The position numbers were made by a program, and so were the translations under genes. Below, piece after piece: positions 1 through 13,900 of a stretch of 64,000 bases of DNA; positions within the stretch are counted from its first letter, which is position 1; every line of letters begins with the position of its first letter. The notes under the pieces were generated by a model. It was not told where the DNA came from, did not search any database, and saw only the letters and a program-made list of their open reading frames with translations. The stretch is from Eucalyptus grandis (taxonomy: Eukaryota; Streptophyta; Magnoliopsida; Myrtales; Myrtaceae), in the NCBI RefSeq assembly GCF_016545825.1, contig NC_052621.1, forward strand, positions 7,712,199-7,776,198. Reading direction: 5' to 3'.

Positions 1-3000
1 ATATGCCTTTTCGATTCGTTCCAAGAACTCAAGTTCTTCTTCTTCTTCTTGGTTTTCCTCTTAGGTTAACAATTTTATTCAGGATGGACCACGGATATTA
101 TCTCCGCCGAGTATGGCGGTTCATTCATTTCCTAAATAGTTAATTACGATGACGAGCATACGCTATTAAATGATCTCGAGAGGATGTACCGGGACAAGTG
201 AGAGAAGATTCCAATTGAACTCTCGAGTGTGCAAACGTGTCATTCGAAAATGATGGAGCATATTCAAAAGTAAAATTGGGTTTTAAATTAGGATGCTTTA
301 ACTTTGTTTTGAAATTGCTGGATTTTAGAGTAGATGACGGCAAGGCGATTTTTCTCTTTTGAATAAGTGATGAACCAGCTTGAATTGCACTCTCCATTGT
401 TGCATAGCCTCCCGATTTTCTAGTCCTTTGAAAAACAAAGAAGAAAGAGAGGGAGCATGCTCTCAAAATGTCCCAAATAATGCCCAAAGGAAAAAAGAGA
501 AAGAAAGTCCTATGATCAGCGTATTAGGGGATTCACGAGCAATTTCGAAAGGGAAAAGGTTCACTCATCGATGGGAACCAATTAGGGGCCTTTTGATAAG
601 GCCGTCTAAGGGATTGAAAAGGAGAAAAATTATCTTATTCGGAATTCGAAGGCAGACTTTGGACCGGATAACCCTAAATAAAACATTTGACAGCTTTTCA
701 GACATTAGAGATGTGATAAACTCATTTGCAGAGACAGTCACAACCACAATGATTTTTGTTATTAAAATTTCAAGTACATAATTGCTCTTTAATCTAATGA
801 CTTAAACAATTCGAACACCGATAATGGTTTCACAAAATTTTATATGGTATTAAAACAGGGTTAAATTTCGTTTAAAGTGAGTGATAAAATATTTAAATAT
901 TAAATCATTTATTCATCTAATTAATTTAAACTTTTAATCTTATTCCATTTCAACCTGGCTTTACCATATATCTCATGTCCCTTGTATTTCGCCAAACAAA
1001 AAACGAGCATAAAAAAATCCAAAATTTTTCAATCTTATTATATCTAGTTGTGTATGCCCCTTGGCCAAACATGTTCATACTCGCTGGAATCATCGATTGC
1101 ACACCTTGCCAATCAATGGCAATTAGTGTAACGACTTGACTCCGTCCACGTAGGCCAAACACTCCCCGAAAAGAGTATCCGGAGTAGCCATATAAAATGG
1201 TGATCGATTTGGGTGGATGTTAGTTTATGAATTGATGAACACAGCCTTATCTACTTGATGCGGAACTTGAGATTTCATAATTAGTCTTGTTGATGGAAAC
1301 TACACCAGGAGGTCATTGTTTCCGCACGCAATGGTAAATATTAATTATTTGTCACCAATATACGACATGGAAAATTTTCTCATTCATATTACGATAGCTC
1401 GTCAGGGTAAGAAAAATAAAAAAATAATTTGGCATAGTTTGTTTCGTGAAAAATTGATAATTTTGAAAATATTTTTTTAAAAAGTGATCGCTTGTATCAC
1501 TTTGAATAATTTAATGAAATATGTCTTCATTATCTACGAAGATTATTTTAAATTTTTTTGTAGATGTCGAAAATATTTTTTATTTATTCATTTTTATAAA
1601 CGATACAAATAATTATTTTAAAAAAATATTCGCTGACTTATTTATCTTTTTGCGATATAAACGACATCGGAAAAGTGCGATTCATGGAGATCGGATTAGA
1701 AGCAATCTCACTAGCCAGTAGCCACGCCTTCATCTGCTTGCAAGGTTGAAAATGACGAACCCTCCAGTCGCTATCGCTTCTCATGTATGACACCTTTCGA
1801 GTGTCCGACGTGGGCGACTCAACCACGAGCACAACAACCTGCGCATAATTTTTCTCTGCCCTTGCTGTTTGGTTTGGGACATTTGGGCCGATTGACTTTG
1901 CAAATGGGCCCCCATTCACTGGGCCTACTCTAACAGGTAAATGGGTCCATCTCGAGCCCAATCAATAGTCTCTCCTTTCTTCTCTACAAGGAGAGAGGGG
2001 AAAAAAGTTTGATTGACCGAAAATAAAAAAGAGAGACACAAGGGTATATGGTGCTAAGTAGGATGAGTTTATAGCACAAGTGCGATGGTAATTGGTGAAA
2101 GTGCTAGAATGAACACCTAGAGAGGGGTGAATAGGTGTAAAAATAAATTCTGCAAAATAATGTAAAAACTTTTACTTTTAACCTAAGTCTGAATAACAAC
2201 AAACTTTTGAAATTGAGTCCGTCTTCTTGTTCAGCTTCATTTACGTTCAGTTTGGAATTTGTCGAGTGGCTTGATTTCGAAGACTTTGACACTAAAGTTT
2301 GGCGCTTTCGACTTTGACATGTTTTGAAATCTTCAAAATATACTTTGACATCTATTACGTTCAGTTTTAAGATTTTGACAATATCATTTACATGTTCTAT
2401 CATCTGCATGATTTATTACTTAACCATTAAACACATTAGTAGTTTTTGATTTATTTTGTTATCTTTAAAATATCATACGGGATTTCCCTAATAATTGGCC
2501 GTCATGCTACATCATTACTGCCATAAAATATACTCGCTATATAAAATTCTCATTCAACATGCTTATTTCAAGATGAAAATTATCTTATCAGTAAATTTAT
2601 CATCTTAAGACTACTGAAAAAGTATTATTTAGACGAATGGCGTTCAGATTTGAATAAAGTTTTATCAAAGCAAACTTGATTCATTAAGAAATAGGTTTTC
2701 GGTCGGTGTCCACTCATTTTCTTCCCAAAATATTCTTTATATCTCATCTTATCGAGATAGTATTTGCATATAAAGATTTTAGCACATTCATTAAAATATA
2801 ATAAGATCAGTTTATAAAATGAATATACCGACTGGGGCAGCCGACAGCGAGAGATATTTGGATAAAAATATGCTGTTCCGACCCCAAAAGAAAAAAAAAA
2901 AGAAAAGGCGCGATAACGAATCCACTGCCTTATCATATATGGCATATTATGGCATATTTGTAAATAAGTGGGAATGAGCTGGTCAATTTCTCTAGAAAAC

Positions 3001-3197
3001 TCTTCGGTACGGCCTCGCGCGCAAAGCGTCCACGTACGGACGTCGCGAACCAACCGTTAAAAGCGGCAGGATCGAGCCAAAAACGACATCGTCACCACCA
3101 CCGCCCTTTCTTTTCTCCACGCGAAAAGATAAAGCTGCCTTTTCCCTCGCTGGATAGCAGCCATCGAGTGATCGAGAGAGAGCTTGAAGGAGGTTCG
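1..3197. other. 5' intergenic region, no supported gene
   Basis: AT-rich sequence. Short open frames on both strands (for example minus 140-487 and 1638-1961) have no recognisable domain, plausible exon neighbours or protein-like composition. The only structured item is the MITE-like element at 1431-1668. The last 150 bases turn GC-rich and probably hold the promoter and leader of the dehydrogenase-like gene. I could not place a TATA box with confidence. Confidence 0.6.
1431..1668. mobile_element. MITE-like element, copy 1 of a small family
   Basis: An AT-rich stretch of about 240 bp. The left end (GGCATAGTTTGTTTCGTG) and the reverse complement of the right end (GATGTCGTTTATATCGC) resemble each other imperfectly. 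The same terminal signature, TTT(G/A)TTT followed by CG and an A run, occurs in the elements at 9.3-10.0 kb and 35.6 kb. There is no coding capacity. The exact ends and target-site duplication are not clear. Confidence 0.45.
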
Positions 3198-6100
3198 ATG
3201 ATGGCGCGAAGCGTGGTCCATTCGAAGAGCTGTTGCTCCGCCTTCGCTTTCAGGGCGTCCGCCGTGGAGACCCGGCCCGGCCGCGTCCGGATCCCCGACA
3301 AGGCCCGCGACGCTCGCGTCCTCGTCCTCGGCGGCACCGGCCGGGTCGGCGGCTCCACCGCCCTCGCCCTCTCCAAGCTCTCCCCCGATCTCCGGATCGT
3401 CGTCGGCGGCCGGAACAGGTAACTATGCACCGGCTCTCGTTCGGCTTTCCAGTTCGCGCGATCATCGATTCGCCATCCGGCCGGCTGCCGTGATTTCGGA
3501 GCTCGGTGCGTGGTCGGAACGAGTAGGGAAGCGAGTGAAAATGGCCGCAGTCATGTCGTGGAAGAACAGCTTCTCTCCGTTTAGTCTTTCCGATATATTT
3601 TGAAGTTGGAGAGAGAAATAGTTTGCTCTTGCGAGCTTGACGTTGTTAAGAGTCGTTACACTTGCATGAGCCACGAGTTTGATGACTGATGCGGGTCCGA
3701 TTGACCAGAGTTAACTACGCCTTTGTCTCAATTTCGAAGCATGAAAATGAACGTCCTTACATAGAGCAGACGTTTCGGTGTCAGGATCATGAAGCTTCGT
3801 GCATAGATTTTACATTCCTCTCTCCTTGATCATGTACTGGTTCTTGCTCCCGGTTTAGATGACATTTAGGTGGTAATTGTCTAAATCATGTTTTTAAATT
3901 GATGAAGGGAAAAAGGTGATTCAATGGTGGCTACGTTGGGGAAGAACTCTGCGTTTGCTCAAGTCAACATTGACGATATGGTGTCCTTGGAAAGGGCTTT
4001 GGATGGTAAAGTAGATCTCTTTTACATTCTTAGAACTAGCGCACAGATGCTGTTTATCTGCCGATAATACTGTTGTTGATCTACTAATTTTTCTTTAAAA
4101 TCCATGGTAATGCTGTGTAAAGGACAATGTGTGGAACTTAAAAGCTTTTCTAGCGACAAAATTTTCAGGATGTCTAGGAAGTGGGAAACTTTATCGTGCC
4201 CCTCCTCCCTTCCCAGTGGACGAGGGAAAAAAAGCAGTTATAAAATACAATGTATGATTTGTGAGAGGGAATCAGGCCTTATTGGATCATGTATAAGTTA
4301 TTTTAGCAACAATTTCAGTTACTTGTTGCATCTTACCTCCATCATCACGTCATTGCAGATGTTGATCTTGTGGTCCATACAGCAGGGCCCTTTCAACAGG
4401 CTCAGAATTGCAATGTACTTGAGGCAGCTATAGCAACCAAGGTGAGACAAGGTAATCGATATATTTGGGCTCACTTGTTGTTGACATTGATCGATGTATT
4501 TGCCCCAGAACAAAGTGGATATGGTGCGATTACCAAGAATTCTCTCATTGTTTTGGGTCTATGGGCTTTCTTTGCAGACTGCATATGTTGATGTCTGTGA
4601 TGATACTCGCTATGCATTGCTTGCGAAGTCGTTCAATGACAAAGCAGCTGCTGCAAATATTTCGGCCATCACGACTGGTGGAATATACCCAGGAGTGAGC
4701 AATGGTGCTATGACCAACTCTTACAATTGCTTCTTTAGCTGGTTCACAGTGCATGCTCTTTGTTATATGTTAGCGTTTGGACCTGTCAATTGATAGTATA
4801 ATATGAAATTGAGGTTAACGAGTTCAACTAGAGAGACAACGGTCGTGAAAATGATAAGTTTTGTCATCAGCTCTTTTACTTTTATCAAGGCCAAATGCTG
4901 ATTTAATTCCACCTTTATGACAGTTATGGCAGCTGAGCTTGTCCGCGCAGCCAAAGATGAGAGCAAGGGTGAGCCTGAGAAATTGAGGTTAGAATCTTCT
5001 GAATAGTTACCCTAAATTTAAGGTAAATCATTTTGAAGGCCCTTGAGGATGGGCTCTTTCTCAGCATTTAGTTAAGGACTGAGAACTAGGTGTATTGTTT
5101 TTTTTTTTTTTTAGCTGGTAGAACTGAGAGTCAATTGATTTTATTTTCATCAGAGATAAACAATACTTTCCATATCCTAGGTAATTTAAGGCTGTTGACT
5201 TGTAAAGGGTTGGAGGACAAAGAGGATATGGTGGTAATATACTTTATTTGGCCTAAGGGGGATCGCTTTATTTAAAAACTGTCCAGCATCGAGGCGAATT
5301 AGAATAAACTTCAAGAATTCTCACTGTGGATAAGCTTTTTAAAGTTGCTTTCTCTTGTCAGCCTGTAAACATTTTAGATTTCCTCAAATTCTGATCCATT
5401 CCATATTCTTACTAAAGCGGAAGGATCCCTAAAGTTCAAGGCATATCCTTCTGATGTGGCAATGCCATACTATATAGACTCACTGGCAATTTCTTGGCTA
5501 GCCGTCCTGCATATACTATTTTCCTGCCTCCTCATCTTTCTAAATTTCTTCCTTTTTCTCTCCTGTTTCACTCTCTCTGTTCTCTATTCTGACTTCACTT
5601 GTCAATCACGGGCTTTCTTGCTTCTTGTGTATTTGCACTGGTCTCTGTCACTTCCTATTCACTTCCCTAGCTCCACAGCATTTCTCTTCTTCGTCCTTTA
5701 ATTTTTCCTCCCATTTGAGTAGTGCATTTTGGTTCTTAAAATTCTATTTTGCCAACCCTTTGTCAATTAAATTCCATATATTTCAGGTTCTTTTATAATA
5801 TCAAGTTGTTTTCCCTTCGCTGGACATTCCAGTGTAATGTTAGACAAAGTACGATATAGATCACGAGATTTCTGGAAATTGCTGAGAAAAGCAATCTTGT
5901 TTCGTGATAATTTTACCTCTATCTTTCATTTTTCAGGTGCATGACATGTTAGATTTTAGCATGCCGTAGTATTATGCCTTTACGAGCCATCTGGTGCCTC
6001 AGTTTAGGCCAATGAGCACCTTGGTTGCATATGTTGCTGTAGCTGTTTTAGTTGTTCATGGGTATTATCATTGAGTTATCATGGCCTACAGAAGGCATTG

Positions 6101-8965
6101 CCATTGCTTGAGTTCTCCATTTCTTCTCTTTTCCTTATATTTTCTGTTTCCCCCTCTATTTCTCCTTCTCTTAATTTCTTCCTTTCGTATGCACGAGACT
6201 AATTTTCCTTTTTATCAGGTAAGATCATTCTTTAGTTTGTTTAGGCGCATCAAAGGTTCCTCTGAACATTTGCATTAAAATAACTGTAGAACCCTGCACA
6301 TACCTAAGTTCCATTTTACCATGTCGGTGCTACTTAAATTGTAGTATATTTACTATCACTAAAATAACCAACGTGCTTTTGCTCCTTACCAGATGCATCG
6401 CGTTCTCTCTCCATTTTCTATCATTCTTGTTTTCCTTGTCTATGGCTGTCATATGTCTCTCTTTTCTTCTATCTATTGTTGCCATATTGCTAATCAGATT
6501 ATCAGAGCATTCTTTTACAAATCATATTTCCTTTTTGGTCGCAACATATGTCCATTTTAAATTGACAAAATAGCTCTTGGAAGTAAAAGTGAAATACGAT
6601 CTCGGTAAGTTCAGCAAATTGTTAATATTTTGTGTCCATGAAGTGGTAATGGAAGACTCTTTGCTCTTTATTGAAGCTAGTAATAAACTTACACGATAAT
6701 TTTTTTTTGTCAGATTCTATTACTACACTGCAGGTACTGGCGGTGCTGGTCCAACTATTTTAGCAACTAGTTTTTTACTTCTAGGAGAAGAGGTAGTTGC
6801 CTATAGAAAAGGTCAGGGATTTTTTTCATCAGAAATGTAGAATCTACATGTATGTGATGCTCAAAGATGAAAATGGGCTTTTCCTACATTTGATCAGGAG
6901 AAAAGATCAAACTGAAGCCATATAGTGGAGGTCTAAACATCGATTTTGGAAAGGGGATTGGAAAGAGGGACGTTTTCCTGCTGTAAGTTCCAGAAAAACT
7001 CTTGTATTGGCAGATCAACCCTTCTGATGGGAATATGTCGTCGATTTCTTGGTCCAATTTTGATATTGGGTGTGATTTCTCTGCTGCACTGAACTTGTAT
7101 AACACTGGATACTTGGTAACTTGTATGGCTACATTCAACACTGGATACTTGGTGCTGCTGCCATAAGTTCTACTTGCTATAAAAGCAATCTCACCGAGAA
7201 TAAACTCTTCTCCAGGAACTTGCCAGAGGTGAAAAGTGCTCATGAAATCCTTGGAGTGCCCACTGTCAGTGCTCGGTTTGGAACTGCCCCATTTTTCTGG
7301 AACTGGGGGATGTCGGCAATGACAAATCTTCTACCTCCTGTAAGATTCAACCCTAGACTATTTCAATGTTTTATGGCCACATATTAGCAGGGATTCAGGG
7401 ACATGCCCAGTTACTGTGATATACTGGAAAGACCGACTGAATAGCCTGATAGCTGGGACAGTTGACCATGACCTTGTACAGGAATAGCAGTTACTTCCCC
7501 AGTTTTATTTCTGACTTTCCTACGAACAGTAGCATTATGACAATAACAACAGCGATGATGACAACAAGCCTCATCCATTGTCCCACTAAATGGGTCAGCT
7601 CTATGCATCCTATCATGCCATTATGCTGGACCCTCTATTAGATTCTCTAGACCTAGCTTTCGTGCAATTTTGTACAGGATTCATTTCATTAAGGATTTGG
7701 CAATAGAAAGAAAGAGTGCCACCTGTTGATTAACCGACACACTCCTCCCCTCATTCTTGATGTGGACTAAGGATTAGCGGTGTAAGATAATGCTACTTAG
7801 GTGGAGTTGCGTATGATCCTTATCTGTGTAAATCATTCTAATGCGTTTGAATATAAAAGGTGATGGGCATGGGTCATAGACCCATTTAGTAGCTCATTCG
7901 TAGGTGAGTCTCAGAAGTTGATGATTTGATTCTTTTTTTGTTACTGACCAATACTTATTACCGGCTTACCTCTCATGCCAGTAGGACTAGAAGCATAGTC
8001 TGGTACTGATACACACTTGAACAAACTATACAGGAATATCTTCAAGACAGAAGCAAAGTACAGGAATTGGTTCAACAATTTGATCCCATAGTTCGTGTAA
8101 TTGATGGGATAGCAGGAGAGCGTGTTTCAATGAGGGTGAGATTTATTGAGTAATTTCTACTTATGTGATATAATCTTTCTGTATTCCATCTTTTTGCTCA
8201 AGAGGATCCTGTGATATGTGAACCAGATATATCCCAATTGAATATTGCATAGCTAAATTTCTATTTTCAATTCGTTTCCATCGGTCTTTTGGTAGGTTGA
8301 TTTGGAGTGTTCCGATGGACGTCATGCAGTTGCTATATTCACTCATAGGAGACTCTCAGTGTAAGAAATCTGTACATGAATTATCAATGCTATCAGCCCT
8401 TTCAGTTGTTTAGATGTCCACACATACATTTTCTTACTGCTCGTGTTTATATTTTCACTTTTGACTGAGAGATCTTCATAGGATTTTTGTACTCATGAAG
8501 ATGTCATCTCCCCCTTAAGAATGGGGAAAACTTTCATGAAAGCACAGACAACTCGTACAGATTTCCTTTTCCTTTTGGGTCCTTTTCAGGTCAGTTGGAT
8601 ATTCTACTGCTGCATTTGTTCTAGCAATTCTGGAGGGAAGCTCAAAACCCGGCGTGTGGTTCCCAGAAGAGGTGTGAACATTGCCGTGATGACTATAAAA
8701 CATCTTAGGGTTCCTGTTAATAAACCTTATACATATGGGTGCATGCAGCCTGAAGGACTTGCTGTGGAGGCCAGGGAGATTCTTCTGAAACGCGCATCTC
8801 AAGGAGCTATCAACTTCGTGATGAACAAGTAACATCTGTTTCACGAGCTACTTTTTGGCGCTGTCGTCTCTTTGCTCCATTTTGCTTATCCTAGTTCTGA
8901 TCGACAGGCCTCCCTGGATGGTGGAGACCGAACCAAAAGAAGTTGGATTGGGAATTTATGTATGA
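3198..8965 (+). CDS. Saccharopine dehydrogenase-like oxidoreductase, 13 exons
   Basis: Exons 3198-3418, 3908-4005, 4359-4441, 4578-4704, 4924-4987, 6714-6811, 6898-6982, 7216-7339, 8034-8135, 8296-8360, 8590-8671, 8749-8828 and 8908-8965 join in frame to 428 residues. All introns are GT-AG. A Rossmann glycine motif (VLVLGGTGRVGG, residues 41-52) marks an NAD(P)-binding domain. Later blocks (AGPFQQA, GIYPGVSN, TGGAGPT, FFWNWG) match the plant saccharopine-dehydrogenase-like family, of which I recall At1g50450 as a member of about this length. True saccharopine dehydrogenase acts in lysine breakdown; the substrate of this plant branch is not known to me. Residues 1-38 are basic and Ser/Ala-rich, which could be an organellar transit peptide (inference). 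Two ATGs are adjacent (3198, 3201) and either could start. An in-frame GTG at 3168 is not a likely plant start. Confidence 0.93.
4988..6713 (+). other. Largest intron of the dehydrogenase-like gene
   Basis: A 1.7 kb intron between AG|gttaga and the acceptor ending ttgtcag. It is rich in pyrimidine runs (5.5-5.7 kb and 6.1-6.5 kb), which produce hydrophobic-looking but meaningless plus-strand open frames. I saw no transposon or RNA gene in it. Confidence 0.75.
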
Positions 8966-9342
8966 ATACATTCTTGGTGATATGGGGAGATTGAAGTATC
9001 GGCCAATCATACCAAGTCGGCTCTCTTGAGTGCTGCAAAACTGTCCTTATAGTTGCCACTTCTGTCCCGCTTTCCGGGCAAGACTCGGGTAACTAACTTG
9101 TCTATGACACACTCTTGATGAGATTTTTTTCTTTTTTCCCGGGATCTTATGTTTGTTGTTAATCATGACTCAAGCTATTGATGCGATTCTGCAGGTTTGC
9201 GCATCAGGATATCATTCCCCCCCTGTTCTTACTGGATTCGAGATACTAACCTGCAAGCAATATCAACTTTACAAATCCATGTACATTTTTTGACATAAGC
9301 CTGAAAACATAGCACCTAAATTAATGAATGATTTTTTTCTGC
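8966..9342 (+). other. 3' flank of the dehydrogenase-like gene
   Basis: Probably the 3' UTR and terminator region, running to the first inverted-repeat element. I could not identify a single clear polyadenylation signal. Confidence 0.4.
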
Positions 9343-9970
9343 AGTGTCACTCAATTTGTTTCGCGAAAATATAAACTTTATTGAAAATTATTTTAAAAGA
9401 ACTTATTTTCAAGGAAAATGAATGTTCAGCCGTATTTTGCAAATTATATCCAAGTCCTCTTGTAATGTTATGTTAAAAACTATGAAGCACGCAATCGAGA
9501 GGGAATTTCAAGGTCAACCCCGTAAGGCGTCGGGGTCCCAGGCTCAATCTCAGAGGACCCAGGCCCTGGCATAGAAGCCGAACACCGGAGTACGGGCGAC
9601 AAGAACTCAGGCCCAGCCCTGGGCGGCCCTAGCCTGGACGGTGAGGTCTCAAGCATGGGGTCGGAAACTCGAGTGCAGGAGACAAGGGCTCCCGAGCTTA
9701 GCCTCAAGCTCCAGGGCACGTGCCTCGAGGACCCACCCCATGCATGAGCATTGGGGCCCGGGCCTTGGCTGCGAGGGAATGAGTCCGAGCCTAGTGGTCC
9801 TGGTTCTAGGTGCCGAGATCCAATAGTATTTTAAGAAAAAAAAGGTGAATTTGAGTTTAGTATTAGAAGATTTTTTTTGCTAACTTGTTTCCCTAAATAA
9901 AGCAAATGCCGAATAATGGGAAATAATAATTTTCAAAAATAAATTTTCCGTGAAATAAATGTATCTGGCC
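9343..9970. mobile_element. AT-armed, GC-cored non-autonomous element
   Basis: The left arm (from CAATTTGTTTCGCGAAAA through TTGAAAATTATT) and the reverse complement of the right arm (CATTTATTTCACGGAAAA through TTGAAAATTATT) are clearly related terminal inverted repeats of about 50 bp. Between them lies a GC-rich core at 9490-9825, rich in GGGCC-type words, whose open frames on both strands look spurious. The arms belong to the same family as the copies at 1.4 kb and 35.6 kb. The core is extra sequence absent from those short copies. Confidence 0.6.
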
Positions 9971-10982
9971 TATTAACACGACAAGCGGATGAATATAAAC
10001 GTAGCCAAACCACAAAGGCTCTCAGGCGCTAATTACTGGAAAACGACAACCCCTTTTGCTTACTAATGGAACAAGGAATATCCCCCTCACAACAACAATA
10101 TGCAGAGATTGATTATGGAAATATTTGGTTCAATGAGATGAGCTCCACACTAGAATAATCGATCAATGAATTACAGTTTTACAAACTGAATACGTCAAAT
10201 CACTTTCCAACCCAAAAAAAGGATGGCCTCTAATACCGACTGTACACCAAAAACCATCTTTCATCTGTGTTACATAAACAAACCCTTTTTTCTTTTCCAA
10301 AACAACAAGACAACTTTGCACGAGTATCTGGAAAGCATATAGGCAAAACCAAAAGGAATGACGCAGTGGGATAGGATAGACTTACTTTCTACTTTCTGTG
10401 ATATGTAAAGAGGAAAAAGTATCGGCTGAACCATTTCCTGTCAGTATCATCGCCTTTTGCCAGAACCGGAGAACTTTGTCGAGTTGAGTAAACGTCTTGC
10501 CTCTATAAATAACACTCCCCCTTCTGTACAGATTGGGATATTTTACTGTTAAATGTCAGGAGTTAGTATTCGGATATTCAATTCCAGTCCCCTGTTTCTT
10601 CCCTTTCGTCCTGTCCTTCATCGTCTGTCGATATGCAAACGAAGCTTCATCTCGCACTGGTTGGGATCTACTACTATTGGTTGCCTATTTTCTGGCTAAA
10701 CTGTGTCCCCTTCTGCTGAGAGCAATCACCATAGCTCCTCCTTTTAGACCACAACAAGTTTCAAATGGGTGGGTCTGTTCTGCTTGTTTTCTACAGCCCA
10801 GAACCATGTACACTCATTCCACTGAGTTCCAACTATGGAGGCTTAAAGGAAATCATATTTCCTCTAGACCTCTACACATCCTATGCTGTAGTATGATCCT
10901 TAGGTTGCAAAGAACCGTGTGGGCCGTGCTTCTCTGTATTCGGAGTCCCCCAGAACTACTATGCTTATACTGCACTCGATGA
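9971..10982 (-). other. 3' flank of the TPR/J-domain gene
   Basis: Lies downstream (minus strand) of the TGA at 10985-10983 and probably contains the 3' UTR. No other gene is visible. The plus open frame at 10533-10982 is antisense noise. Confidence 0.45.
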
Positions 10983-13900
10983 TCAAGAGTATCTTGTCCA
11001 GCGATTTGACTCTGAGGCTCGACCCTGGGAACTACCATAAGTTCTCCAAGCTTCCCTACTTTGCTGCCTAATGCCACTTCTTTCGAATGGATGAGTTTGG
11101 TCGTCTCTATGTGTCCTAGGTGTACTGGATCCATTGCGTTTCTTCTCAGTATTCCTCCTCTCTTCTTCAAGATCATACTGTAAACGCTGCAAACTCAGAA
11201 ACTAAAAGTTAGTACCATAGAGGCCGACAATCAACAAGTTCCATGATGAAATACAGAACACCGTCCATGACAAGGTAAGAAGAGAATCATTCTGTTGGCA
11301 CTGTAACTGCAAAGAACGGGTGCTAGAATAGAGTGCTTCCCAGCAAATATTATATAAAATAGCAGCATGCACAGTAAAAACAGATTAAACTGCAGACAAC
11401 TAGGACCGACCAACCATCTCACCGAAGATGTTTAGAGCAACTTGTGCATTGTGTTTTTCTGTTCACCCGGGAGAGTCCACTCTTGGCGTTCATGTATTGC
11501 AACTCACGCGAGCGTAAATTCAACTGGACAGATTCTCCATATGAACTATAAAGTGTGTGAAGTTTCATACTTGATTCATTAGGTAGGGGGATAGTAAATC
11601 CATTTAACATAGGCCGGTCAAAGAAAAAACACACCTACATCTAGAAGACCCTTTGAAACACATTTTGCCAGTGTTTGTGAGTGGAAAATCTGATGTCACT
11701 ACGATTCAAACTATCTGGAGCAAATACGTTAACAAAAAGAGGACTAATGACAGAAGATCATCAGAAAGGTACTCATTAAGCAACCTGAGACTTTGGTTCT
11801 CTATAAAGGATTTCTGCACTCTAGCATCTGCTGAACCCCATTGCAAGTTATGAGAAAGCCAAATATCTGATAAGTTGTGCAAATCAGAATGTTGAAAAGT
11901 GCTTGACAAGTGTCACGAACCATGTACGTTTTTCATATGGAGAAAAGGATGTAGATGCTAAGGAACAAACTTGATTTACAAGCACCAATATATCAGTTGG
12001 CAAAAAGGAACAAATTGCCAGTGCTTACAGCTACACTGAGCTTTTTAATTATTACCTGAGAGTTCTCTGGGATGGAATTAGAGATATGCTAGTAATAGCG
12101 AATTCAATACAGGCGCAACAACGTGATCAGTTCCAAGACAGGAAAAGGGTGATGACAACTTGAAATTCAGTGTTATTACTGTGTACTCAATGTGAACAAT
12201 GTTGGCTATATTCCTGACAACTGAATCTATGCAGGCTATATATGTTAACCGACTTAAGCACGCAGCACTAAGTACTAGTTTCTTGTCTCTATCTCAATGT
12301 TGTTATGCAAGCACTTATAAATGTACATAAAATCATGTCCAAAAGCCATTCACATAGTGTACTGTCCTCTTTGAGTACTCAAATTTAAAATGGAGTAAGA
12401 AGAGACTTCACTCCGTAAAGCTTTGGGCAGAAGACTGCTGGCTTTTGTCTGACTAACCAAAAATGGAACTAAAAAGTACTACCAGCAAGGTTACAGATTT
12501 AATGATACATACACAACTATGCTTTTAACCACAAACAGCATTTCCCATGACCATGAAAACAGAGCAAGAAGATGGATGCAACAAATAGCATTTCCTATGA
12601 TCATGAAACAGAGCAAGAAGACAGATGTTAATACCTTGGTCGGTTCCGAAAGTACAGCATGTGCTTCTCCAATCATTTTGAAAAGTCTTTCAGCATCCTT
12701 CCGGACTTCTTCTGCTATACCCTTCCAAAGTTTATCATCTCCATTGTCACCTTTTGCCAAAAATTGACTAGCCTACATCAATTGCAAATAATGGTCATAA
12801 ATAGTTAATAACATCAAAGCAATCGGTGGAGTAAGAAATTACAGACCTTGTCAGGGTGATGTTTAAGTGCTGCTTTACGATAGGCCTTCCTTATATCTGG
12901 TAGTGATGCTGATGGTTCTACTCCTCTGCCATGAAGATTTTCAAGTGAGTCACTTGAAAAGATAATAGCAATAAAGTCTTCAATGTAAATTCTAAACTGA
13001 AGTCACATAATTAATAGGATTCATTCAGGATGGGACGAGTCTCTCACAAATTAGTACCCTCAACAGTTAGTTTTGAGATTTCACATTACTATTGAGATTC
13101 TTAGGAAGTAAGGCAGTAAATCATTTGACCAAAAAAACAAAAAAAGGCAGTAAATCAAACATACAGCTCGTAGCACTTGCACCTTGATGACAAGAAATCA
13201 CATGACAGCACTTACATGTACCAAATTGACAAGCTGAATACTTGGCCAGAATGATAAATGTAAAAGAAAATGCTGATATTGAGAAATTTTTATGAAATCT
13301 TCTCTAAAGTTTCACTGGGAACAATCATGCAAAAAATAAAAATAAAAATCACCATAATCTATCTAAAAAATCATTGGAGTGCAGATAGAGTGGAAAAATA
13401 GGTAACTAAAAGGCAGAAATGTTCCAACAAAGGATTCACTCTCAAACCACCATATCTATTTGTTGGTTCTATCATTTGCAGATCCCAGAAAAAGGAAAAG
13501 AAAGGAAGAAGACTGCCATACTGAGTAAGAAAAGCGAAAACAGAGAAGAGGCAGAAAATGACAAAAAAATTTCCCAAAAAATGACACTTGTTTCTTGTTG
13601 TTTAATGTAAGTGCTTAAATGAGAGGTGCATAGACTGCACTATACCAGGAGGCACAAGACAGGTAAACAAATAGAGTGGGCATTGTGTGTGGAAAACTTA
13701 ACATTATTATTACCCACAAACAATATCCTCCCAGTCAAAACTCATCACTCATTATAACTGTGAAATTTTGTCAATACAAAATCCACTGCTCTAAAAGTGT
13801 AAGCTGTAAGATGAAGGTCTAGTTTACTATTTAAATATTCCGACACTTTCCTTCAAATGTAGGCTGAGATTTCGCCTAATACTAAAAGATGGAAATATAT

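Noticed and set aside
1638..1961. 107-codon minus open frame
   Set aside because: No recognisable motif, partly overlaps the MITE at 1431-1668, and has no neighbouring exons.
3168..3197. In-frame GTG start extending the dehydrogenase-like protein
   Set aside because: Plant nuclear genes rarely start at GTG, and two ATGs follow at 3198 and 3201.
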